From: Aphrocallistes beatrix
Taxonomy: Eukaryota; Porifera; Hexactinellida; Sceptrulophora; Aphrocallistidae
DNA length: 64,000 bases
NCBI GenBank assembly: GCA_963281255.1
Contig: OY725505.1
Coordinates: forward strand, 2,108,001 to 2,172,000
Reading direction: 5' to 3'
In this document: positions 35,393 to 43,787 of the stretch, piece by piece
Position numbering within the stretch: position 1 is the first letter of the stretch
How the letters are laid out: every line of letters starts with the position of its first letter
The notes under the pieces: generated by a model
What the model was told of the DNA's origin: nothing
The model's database searches: none
The model's input: the letters and a program-made list of their open reading frames with translations, nothing else
Position numbers and translations under genes: made by a program

Positions 35393-35518
35393 CATCGTGG
35401 CGTATTTGTGTAATTTCTGGATTGGTAACTGCTTGGAATGAGGCAAATTGCTGCAATTACATAAACTTTTCAATTTAAGACAGTACGTATTTGAATTTTA
35501 GCATTAAAATTTGTGATA

Positions 35519-35601
35519 CAGTGAAACCTCCAATAGTGAACACCTCGATATAGTGAACAAAAACTCTGGTCACAAAGGTGTTCAGCATAGAGGTATGACT
35601 G
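35519..35601. mobile_element. Pogo/Tigger-like MITE (83 bp)
   Basis: CAGTGAAACCTCCAATAGTG at the left, AGCATAGAGGTATGACTG at the right, TA on both sides. Confidence 0.6.
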
Positions 35602-36177
35602 TACATAATTTAATAGCAATCCCAATTCTCAAATAATTATTCAAGCAGTCTACTTGATAACTGCTAGAAAATAATTGCCGTACCTTAATTAAGTTATTTT
35701 GCACTAATCGAGTAATGAATGGATTTCCATTTTCACACCCTTTATAATTGATAATATGATTATGTATAAAAAAATACCACTACAAGTAACGATAGAAATA
35801 AGTTTGTCAAGTAACGAACGTTGAGTCACGAATTGATATTCCTGTTAGTTTTTGGATCATGGATATCCTCAGAATTACCAACTACTCTAGGGGTCCGAAT
35901 AAACGCGCCCCCCCCGCTTAATAATTTATGGATTTCCTTCTGACGCCCCAGCGCTTATTCCAACCCCTCGTTTATTAGATAAATTGACTTTGAGTTGTAT
36001 CCAAATACATATTTTCATCGTATGTCTTGCATCAATTTTCTTCTGAATTCTATATATAATATTTTATTCTTATTCTAGATAATATGATACGTATTACTAT
36101 GCAATACATCAATTGATTTCAATTCAACCCCCCATATAATTCAACGCTCCCGTTTATTCGGGCCCCTAGAGCAGGGG
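35602..36177. other. No gene seen
   Basis: AT-rich DNA. TCTAGGGGTCCGAATAAACG near 35887 faces CGTTTATTCGGGCCCCTAGA at ~36150-36170, so 35885-36172 may be another MITE. A C-run lies at 35907-35916. Confidence 0.4.
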
Positions 36178-36606
36178 TGCTCCGCTCCCTTTTTTTCAGC
36201 CTGTGAAGAGGGTGCGATCTGGGACATTCCTGGGATGTAGCTACGGTAGTAATTTACACTCCCCAAGAACCCTTTTAGCTCTCACACGGAGTTGGGCTGG
36301 GGAAATAGTTGTGTAGGTTTTTCTTAATCGACCACAGGGATCTTCGTCTTTCTGCAAAAATCTTGTGGCCCAAGAAATTCACTTCCTGGTAACCAGGCTT
36401 GCCGTGGATGGGAAAATCCCATCCATATCCATGTCATTTTTGCGTGGATATCCATGGATATCCATGAATATTTCAAAGACCTAGAACAACTTTGGTGGCT
36501 AGTAGTGTCTATTACTAGTATGTACAGGTAACCGCTATGTAGTAGTAGATGTAGATTACTAATGAAAATCTATTCATATACTAAATGTTATACTGAAGCT
36601 CTAGAT

Positions 36607-37057
36607 CAGTGTTTCTCAAACTGGGGGTCGCGGAACAATTTCTAGGGGGTCGCGAGATACAATTCATCTTTGAAAGTACACGTCGATGTTTACTCAAATT
36701 TATTATCAAGTTCTGATTCAAGTTTATTCTTCACTCCTTTTAGTTAAAAGTGTAAAAGATAAACTAGTTTATCTCATTTCAATAGATACGCCTTGAGTTT
36801 ATTCTTTCACCTACGTTGTAATTACCCGACTTCTTGATCAATATGTACATCTTTAATACCTTCAGTATCATGTTTATATTTTAATTACATTCAAATCTAA
36901 AATTCTAAATAGTCAAAAGTTATGGCCACAGAAGCCAAAAAGCGAAAATATATGGACAGCTATATTGAATATGGGTTTACTGTGGTAAAAATTAGGGTCG
37001 TTAATTCATTTGACAATTGTTAGGGGGGTCGCCAGGGAAAAAGTTTGAGAACCACTG
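36607..37057 (+). mobile_element. hAT-type element (451 bp) with 8-bp duplication CTCTAGAT and a transposase start remnant
   Basis: CAGTGTTTCTCAAACTGGGG at the left, GTTTGAGAACCACTG at the right. CTCTAGAT is found at 36599-36606 and 37058-37065. Near its right end a short frame reads MATEAKKRKYMDSYIEYGFT, like the first residues of Charlie/ZBED-type hAT transposases (KRKY..SY..FGFT). The element therefore appears to be an internal-deletion derivative. Confidence 0.8.
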
Positions 37058-37579
37058 CTCTAGATATTATGTAAACTGTCATTCGTAAACTCGTCGATAT
37101 CACTATCGTCTTCAAATGACAAGGACATGGGCTCATTGTTGATGACCTTCGCAACTTCCTCAGGCTCGATTACAATTCCCAGCTTCTTGATTATTGTGAT
37201 ATACTTTTCTCTGGTTTACCCATTTTCCTTTACTGAATTTGTACCACACGAATGTTTTAGTACAATATCCACACGAGAGATACGGCGCGTATTTCTTTTC
37301 CTCAGTGAGGTAGATCGCTTTGGCATTCACGTTGTTCATGTTGTGAGATGCCGGTACACCTTTGTAGCTAACCGAGTTATCCCTAAGTCTTCCATTAATG
37401 CAATCGCGACTGATTTCTTGAAATTCCATAAGTAAAGTTGGTTATCATTGACAAGTTTATATACTTATACACGCATATGCGACTTCATAACATTGTTGTG
37501 GTTATTCTTGCAAGTTTTCAACAATCACAATATATATGTCTTCAACAACAACACTAGTACGTGTACTTAGTACTATATA

Positions 37580-38919
37580 CTACGGGCGTTCAATAAGTTC
37601 TGATCATAAAGAGATAACATGACTAGATTGTACAAGTACCATAATTCGCTCATAGAATATGTTTATTCTATCAATTACCTAAAAGTCAGTTTTTATTTCA
37701 TCTTGATATTACATTTACTTATTGATTTACCCATTATTTTGTAAAACCGATTTTGCATACTAATCAATTATGGCGTCATCAAAGAAGAATTCTTATATTG
37801 AGCAGAGATCATACGTTAAGATTCGTACTCTGCTCGGGAAATCTGAGCACGATATACATGTTGACTTGGTGCAAGTCTACGGTATGAAAGGTGCTCTATC
37901 TTATCCTGGAGTCAGACGATGGGCCCAGCGCTTTAGGGTAGGTAGAGAGTCTGTGGAAGATGACCCTCGGGCTGGAGCACCTGTTACGGCGGTTGTCCCC
38001 AAGTATTCCAGTGCTGTTAAGGAACTCGTTGATTCAGATCCTCATATCACCGTTAAAGAGTTAGCTCATATTATTGGGATCTCAACGGGAAGTGTTGATC
38101 ACATTCTGAAGTCAAAACTAAATCTATCAAAGGTTTGTGCCCGATGGGTCCCTCGTTGCTTAACAAAGGCCCAAATGGCAACCAGGGTTAGATGTTGCCG
38201 AAACCTCTTAAAATTGTATAAAGGAGCTGACCCTCGCCGTTTATTTGAAGTAGTGACTGGTGATGAAACGTGGGTACTGTATAGCACACCTCTATCTAAA
38301 GAAGCGAACAAGGTGTGGAAGGAGAGTCACTCGGATCCACCAATGATCCCTAGGCCCGATTTCAGGTCATCCAAGGTGATGTACTGTATATTCTTTGATG
38401 GATATGGCCCAGTTGCTCAGATAATAGTTCCAAAAGGACAAACCATTACAGGGAATTTCTATACTAGCCAGTGTCTTCGTGAAGTTGAACAAATACTTTT
38501 TAAACGAAGACCTAGTACTGGAGCGAAGGGGTTAAAATTATTGCACGATAATGCCCGCCCTCACAAAACCAAGCAGGTCAAAGCCAAAATTGCAAGCATG
38601 GGGATGGTTGAGCTTGAGCATCCACCCTACAGTCCAGACCTAGCTCCTTGTGACTTTTATTTATTCCCGAAGCTAAAAGAGTACCTTTCTGGCCGCCATT
38701 TCGACACAAATGCAGCACTGGGTTCGGCGATTTTCCAGTATCTAAACCTTATACCTCCAGAGGACTATAAAAAAGTATTTGAACAATGGTTAGAACGTTT
38801 ACAACGCTGTATCAATAATCGTGGGGAGTATTTTGAAAAAATAAAACATTAACAACTTGTTTATTGTGTATTTTAAATGTTTTACAGTGTACTGATCAGA
38901 CCTTATTGAACGCCCGTAG
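37580..38919 (+). mobile_element. Mariner transposon, apparently complete
   Basis: CTACGGGCGTTCAATAAG at both ends (right end in reverse complement), with TTCTGATCA against GTCTGATCA next to it, so about 27 bp with one mismatch. TA on both sides (37578-37579, 38920-38921). Length is 1340 bp. One uninterrupted transposase (37770-38852). It is inserted within the hAT element 36394-39143. Confidence 0.9.
37770..38852 (+). CDS. Mariner (DD34D) transposase, intact 360 aa
   Basis: Cut-and-paste transposase. The N-terminal half has two helix-turn-helix regions (EQRSYVKIRTLLGKSEHDIH; HITVKELAHIIGISTGSVDH) that bind the terminal repeats. The catalytic core shows TGDETWV (first Asp), LLHDNARPHKT (second Asp) and YSPDLAPCDFYLFPKLKEYL (third Asp). 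Exactly 34 residues lie between the second and third Asp, so it is DD34D. The length is typical for the family and there is no internal stop. The start ATG 37770 is the first in frame. It lies 190 bp inside the left terminal repeat and ends 67 bp before the right one. With matching ends, this copy could be functional, which is rare among the transposons in this window. Confidence 0.9.
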   Translation: MASSKKNSYIEQRSYVKIRTLLGKSEHDIHVDLVQVYGMKGALSYPGVRRWAQRFRVGRESVEDDPRAGAPVTAVVPKYSSAVKELVDSDPHITVKELAHIIGISTGSVDHILKSKLNLSKVCARWVPRCLTKAQMATRVRCCRNLLKLYKGADPRRLFEVVTGDETWVLYSTPLSKEANKVWKESHSDPPMIPRPDFRSSKVMYCIFFDGYGPVAQIIVPKGQTITGNFYTSQCLREVEQILFKRRPSTGAKGLKLLHDNARPHKTKQVKAKIASMGMVELEHPPYSPDLAPCDFYLFPKLKEYLSGRHFDTNAALGSAIFQYLNLIPPEDYKKVFEQWLERLQRCINNRGEYFEKIKH

Positions 38920-39490
38920 TATATATATGTATATTGCTAATTTAATTATAACAGTATCCCTATTGTTTATCCTTTAGCAACAATAATTCCTACAACAACC
39001 ATTCACTGTCGAAATATTCTTATTAATACAACCATACAGAGGACATCCAGAACATCCTATGGATATCCACGATATCCATGGATATATCCATATGGATATC
39101 CATGGATATATCCATATGGATATCCATATCCACGGCAAGTCTGCTGGTAACCCAAGTGACATTTGTCTGCCTTTAATTGAATGTTTGATCTCTTTAATCT
39201 CTCAAAAGCTGTCCCGACATCCTCTAAATGCTCTTCATATGTCTTAGAGTAAATCAAACAATCATCCACAAAGCACTGGACCTGTTCCACTCCCTGGAAT
39301 GTCGTATCCATAAGTCTCTGTCGCCTGGGAGTTCCATAGCTCAAGTGGCATGACCATCATTTCGAACTGGCCCCGTGGTGTGTGAAACGCAGTCTTCTCT
39401 ATATCCTGTGTTCATGTACTGCACACATGAGTATGCCGACGCGACGTCTAAGGAGGTGAAGTACCTTGCCAGTAAAATATCGAAATGTGA

Positions 39491-39675
39491 AATTTGGCCC
39501 ACAATTGAAAACATTAGAGCCCCTGCCCTAGAGTAATAATTATGTACAGTTAGTTTCTACCAATACACAAAGCGGACAAAAGTATTTGCGCATTTTTTCC
39601 TACTTGTACAATGTGATGGTTAATCATACTTTACCCCAACGGAAATGTGAACTTTGATGCAATGTTTGTATGAGG
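39491..39675. other. No gene seen; stray Tc1-type end
   Basis: AGCGGACAAAAGTATTTGCG near 39572 resembles the termini of the MITE at 42921-43407, suggesting a lone element end. Nothing else is recognised. Confidence 0.3.
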
Positions 39676-40590
39676 CAGGAGCGTAGCTAGATATTTTAAA
39701 TTATTAAGCACTCCTCGAAATTGGCGCCCCACTTCCACCTGAAAATAAAATTTTGATAGCTATTTTTTCTGAATGTACTAATCAATTGTTCAATTATAAT
39801 TGATTAATCAAATGCGAGGAGAATGCGCCTATCACTCAGTGGATCAAAGTCGCGTAGAACACGTTCGACATCAACATCAACATTCCGGTGTAGATGCATC
39901 AGTGCTAATCCGGTCAAACGGCTTTGACACATTGTGTTCCGCAACCATGTTTTCAGCCTTTTCAGTGTGCTAAAAGACCGTTCTGCAGTTGCAGTGGATA
40001 CAGGCATTGTTGCCAAAATAGTAAGTGCACTGTAGATGTTTGGGAATGTGTCCTTAGACATACAAACTAGAGTTTCACACGCAGTTTTTGGTTTATCTTT
40101 CTCTGAAATTGTGCACCACTTACTTCTCCAAATTTTCAATTCCTTTTCATCATACTCACAATCTGATCTATAGGCATCGAATATATTTTTCTCTGCAATT
40201 TGAGATAGCTGCGACAAACGGCTTGGAATAAGGTACTGTGCAACAAGGCGTGGTCTCACTCTCTTTCTTCTTCTACACGTCTGGCTTTGGACATCTTGTA
40301 ATGGTAGCCAGACATCTTTCGCTTCTTTCCACTGTTTCTCGAGGCATCCATTTTATAATTATAGAAGCTAAATATCTAATTTACGAAACTGCTTATAAAC
40401 TAGTGATCATTAATTACATTTGTCTGTCGAACTCTGATATAATAAGGAAAATGTATGTGGTTCATTAATTCTACTGAAAAAGACAGGTTCAAAAAATCGA
40501 GTTTTGTTACCATGATTCATATTCTGCGCCCCTAGCTTCATAATTTTAGTACGCACGTGCGTACTGTGCGTAATGCTAGCTACGCCACTG
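39676..40590 (-). mobile_element. hAT transposon relic with perfect 8-bp duplication GTATGAGG
   Basis: CAGGAGCGTAGCTAG at the left; CTAGCTACGCCACTG at the right. GTATGAGG is found at 39668-39675 and 40591-40598. It encodes the C-terminal part of a hAT transposase on the minus strand (39804-40259). At 915 bp it is an internal-deletion copy; the N-terminal transposase region is gone. The 141-bp MITE at 18652-18792 shares its ends. Confidence 0.85.
39804..40259 (-). pseudogene. hAT transposase C-terminal fragment (dimerisation domain)
   Basis: About 150 codons: RPRLVAQYLIPSRLSQLSQI..., then FPNIYSALTILATMPVSTAT, AERSFSTLKRLKTWLRNTM and LTGLALMHLHRNVDVDVERV. The ATAERSFSTLKRLKTWLRN motif is diagnostic of the hAT C-terminal (hATC) dimerisation region, close to the THAP12/ZMYM-like transposase group. 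The catalytic domain is missing, so it cannot transpose on its own. The frame is open to the right but has lost its start. Confidence 0.85.
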
Positions 40591-40714
40591 GTATGAGGTG
40601 TTAAATGTTGCTGTCTGTATGAAATGTTCGTATTTCGTCTGCAAAACCATCCATTTTTATTTAATCTAATATTATATCGATCCTCAATAATTCAACATTA
40701 GTATCATTTTATAG

Positions 40715-41126
40715 CAAGGTTGAAACCGATTGGACCGAATATCAGTATTCATGAATAGTTCCTGAACCGAATACGAATACTGATAATATTCGGGTACTAC
40801 ATAAATCCTAATACTGTGCAGCTGAAATAAATAATCTTTAATAAAGGACTGTGAATTGTTATAGTACTGTATATGTTGACTTATTTTACAGATAGTGACT
40901 GGATATGATAGGTAAATTAGTTCGAAAATATATTATAACCAAGGTTGAGACCGATTGAACCGGATATAAATATTCATGAATATTTCCTAACCGAATACGA
41001 ATACTGATAATATTCGGTTAGTTCAACCGAATACGAATACTGATACTCGGTTCCCAATCGAATATCAGCTATTTGCCAAATAGTATTTGGTCTAACCGAA
41101 TATTGAACTATTCGGTTGCAGCCTTG
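40715..41126. mobile_element. hAT-type element with 8-bp duplication TTTTATAG, ATTCGGTT-rich
   Basis: CAAGGTTGAAACCGATTGG at the left; CGGTTGCAGCCTTG at the right; TTTTATAG at 40707-40714 and 41127-41134. A second left end (CAAGGTTGAGACCGATTGAA) lies at about 40943, so one copy seems inserted in or fused with another. Related to 13068-13243. Confidence 0.7.
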
Positions 41127-41407
41127 TTTTATAGTGAGTATGCAAGTCTAATGCAGCGGTTCTTAGCCTGGGGTACGTGATGCATGCACAGTGATGATTA
41201 TTAAGGTACTAACTAGTGAACGACCGAAATTGATTTCGGTTCGGTTTCGTCCGAATTTTGATATCGGTGGGTTTACCAAAATCATGTCAATAATGTAATA
41301 CAAAAACCACCTTTAGTGGCGTTCACTATTTCCAGCACAAAAGGCACCCTTAAACACCTTGCTCGTACATCATTCTCAACCTAAATGTCGGTAATGATGC
41401 ATTAGGT

Positions 41408-41579
41408 CAGTGGTTCCCAACTTGGGATCCATGGACCCCTTAGTGATCCACAGAAGATATCAGGGGATCTACAGGATTCGAAATTTTGTATTACGGTTAA
41501 TGGGAAGGAGTCCACACTCCACATAATATAGGAAAATTGCTTTAGGGGGTCCACAGCCAAAAAAGGTTGAGAACCGCTG
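41408..41579. mobile_element. hAT-type MITE with 8-bp duplication CATTAGGT
   Basis: CAGTGGTTCCCAACTTGGG at the left, GGTTGAGAACCGCTG at the right; CATTAGGT on both sides (41400-41407, 41580-41587). 172 bp, non-coding. A stray related end (GCAGCGGTTCTTAGCCTGGG) is at about 41154. Confidence 0.8.
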
Positions 41580-41602
41580 CATTAGGTTAATATAACAGTG
41601 AT

Positions 41603-41862
41603 TAGTAAATGAAATGGCATTTATTGACTTAAAAATTAGTAACCGAAATCCGGTTTCAGTATTTCGGTGAATTATAATTTCTGTCGAAATTCGGGATATC
41701 GATAAAATCCTAGTTTCGTTCGTTCACTATTACAATATAAATAAGATAAAATGTTGACCTAACTCCGATAGTACTCAAGTTTGCTCATCGTGTAGTAAAC
41801 ACCAAAACAATTGGGGATACGAACTACAAAGTTGGCCATCCCTGTCCGATTATGTAGTTCAT
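41603..41862. repeat. Dispersed repeat shared with 12228-12485
   Basis: Same block order as the copy at 12.2 kb (TTATTGACTTA, CACTATTACAATATAAATA, GATACGAACTACAAAGTTGG). The following 41863-42210 shows no gene. Confidence 0.5.
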
Positions 41863-42217
41863 TTCAAGGTTCATCCAGGCGTATGCAGCGCGACTACAGA
41901 ACAAGCAAAAATTTCATAAAACATTTCCAAAACTCCTATATCGTGATATTAAAAGCATAGGCTAGGCGTATGGAAATAATCAGAGGGATGTTTAAGGGTA
42001 TATTCTTGGAAATTCTGTGTCGGGGGTGTGACGAGACCAGGGTGCACTTACATACATTAACCCTATTTAATGCTAGATTCAATTAATAACCGGTTAAACG
42101 GTTGATGACAACATTTGTATTGTACGGTTATACGAAGGGTTGATATTTATGTGAAATAGATATTTAGTCCCATTAATATGAAATTCAAAGGCTCACCAAC
42201 TTTAAAAGTACAGCATA

Positions 42218-42660
42218 CAGGGTGTTTCACAATTGATGTCGTATTACATAATTACATGTAACTTTAAAAATAATTGGAATACAGCTACAATTATTTACCA
42301 ATATATCCACCTTTGAGTTCAATACACGTTTTAATGCGATTTGGCATCCAATCTATTAATTTTCCCAAAAGGTCAGGTGAAATATTGGACCATGCAGTTT
42401 TTAGTTGATTCTCCAGCATTTTTAAATCTTTTGACTCACCCATTGAATCCAGATCATTTTTCAAATTCGACCATATATTCTCGATAGGATTCAAGTCTGG
42501 AGAGTTCGCTGGCCAGGTCCCCTTCGCCCCAAACCTGTTTATCCTTCCTCTTAACCAACATCGAGTAATTTTTGCGTTGTGAGCTGGGGCACCATCTTGT
42601 TGAAATATCGCACTTGACATACTTTTTAACATTTTCCGTTGCAAAACTATTTTTAGCCAT
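42218..42660 (-). pseudogene. Tc1-like transposase C-terminal fragment
   Basis: The minus-strand frame 42644-42291 reads FQQDGAPAHNAKITRCWLRG, then GTWPANSPDLNPIENIWSNL and MPNRIKTCIELKGGYIGK. It has the second catalytic Asp (QQDGAPAH) and the final Glu (SPDLNPIEN) of DD34E Tc1 transposases. The first Asp and DNA-binding region are absent. CAGGGTGTTTCACAATTGA at 42219 could be its terminal repeat. It is truncated on the upstream side near 42660. Confidence 0.8.
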
Positions 42661-42757
42661 ATTTCGTATAGAATATATAAACAGTGGAAGTGGAAAAGTT
42701 ATATTTATTGCACTATGTTGATACCTTTAGGCGATTAAGACAATCACATGTATATAT

Positions 42758-42829
42758 ATAACGGTCACCTGTGTATAACGGCCAATTTTGTCCAGTCCCT
42801 TGGGTGGCCGTTATATACAGGTTCCACTG
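42758..42829. mobile_element. Pogo/Tigger-like MITE (~72 bp)
   Basis: ACGGTCACCTGTGTATAACG at the left faces GGCCGTTATATACAGGTTCC then ACTG at the right; TA-rich flanks. Confidence 0.55.
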
Positions 42830-42920
42830 TATATGTAAAATATTTTAATTGCGCGTGTAGCGAACTGACAAAACTTTGATTTGTAGTTAGTTGTTGTGCA
42901 TTATTTTGCCATAGATATAC

Positions 42921-43407
42921 AGTGCCCGGACAAAAGTATTCGACCACCACAGAAACCGCCATACAAATAGTATTAAAGTGGGTCTATTCATAAAGGAATA
43001 TGTACTCAAACTGTAAGGAATACTCCATTTTTTATTTCAAATTCGTAAACTACACATTCTAATTACTCATAATTGATAGCAACAGCTTAATTACTAACTC
43101 CCAAGATGATAAATATCAACATTTGATACTTGATGCTACTTGTCCCAAGTCACAGCCATTATATATGATGGCGTTTAGTGACACAAAGTGGCATAGGTTG
43201 ATAATTTTTTACATAAGAATAAGTAATTGAGTTGAAACTGTCAATTATGAGTAATTAGAATGTGTAGATTACGAATTTGAACTAAAAATGTATTTTCTAC
43301 TGTTTAAGGACATGTTCCTTTTTTAATACGTAGATCTAATTTGATACTATTTGTATGGAAGTTTTCGTGGTGGTCGAATACTTTTGTCCGGGCAGTTGTC
43401 CGGGCAG
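42921..43407. mobile_element. Tc1-type MITE (~487 bp)
   Basis: CAGTGCCCGGACAAAAGTAT at the left; ATACTTTTGTCCGGGCAG at the right, where the last 12 bases are repeated once more. The arms pair over about 60 bp (TCGACCACCAC, CATACAAATAGTAT). TA on both sides. No ORF. Confidence 0.65.
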
Positions 43408-43594
43408 TATGAAATGCTGTCTTCTCAGTGATTTTAAATTTATAATAAATATCGAGATATGAAAATTTGTTTTAAGCCCCTCCCTATCCAGGTCAAATAC
43501 TCGTATACTCTTTGGGTGTAAATTATTCTCCAGATAATCCTGGCTTTGCATACTTCCCCATACGAATGTAAGTTGTAATGCATTTTCAATATAT

Positions 43595-43600
43595 TTTAAT
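43595..43600 (-). promoter_or_regulatory. Possible polyadenylation signal ATTAAA of the giant gene
   Basis: ATTAAA on the minus strand, about 190 bp past the stop codon at 43788. It is the only near-canonical signal noticed in that stretch; use is not proven. Confidence 0.3.
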
Positions 43601-43787
43601 ATATACAAAAGAAAATGTATAAACAGGGAAAAAGATGGTATTTACTAACAAATGTATACCAAACTAATTGTACATACTTTAGCTAATCTAAAGAGTCTAA
43701 ACAGATAGTTCTATTAACATCTAACTAAATACATAAGGGGGATGGATACTTATAACACATATAAAGTTTCAGATTAGTAGAGTCAGG

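Larger units (their letters stand above)
36394..39143. mobile_element. hAT-type element with 8-bp duplication CTGGTAAC, carrying nested elements
   Basis: CAGGCTTGCCGTGGATGGG at the left, ATCCACGGCAAGTCTG at the right. CTGGTAAC is found at 36386-36393 and 39144-39151. Both subterminal regions are runs of self-complementary GGATATCCAT units. Inside are a hAT MITE (36607-37057) and a mariner (37580-38919). An open frame at 37429-37160 on the minus strand (89 codons, LSCGYCTKTFVW) might be a remnant of its own zinc-finger coding region, but I do not recognise it. Confidence 0.7.
36178..39490 (-). mobile_element. Ty3/gypsy-type LTR retroelement fossil, split by a hAT insertion
   Basis: Reverse-transcriptase-like sequence is recognisable on the minus strand at roughly 39130-39480 (a FVDDCLIYS motif with EHLEDV following). 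A second piece at roughly 36180-36400 resembles the region after the RT domain. The two are separated by the hAT element 36394-39143, whose 8-bp target duplication lies in the fossil. No LTRs were found. The copy is a broken fragment with several breaks, evidently old. Confidence 0.6.
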
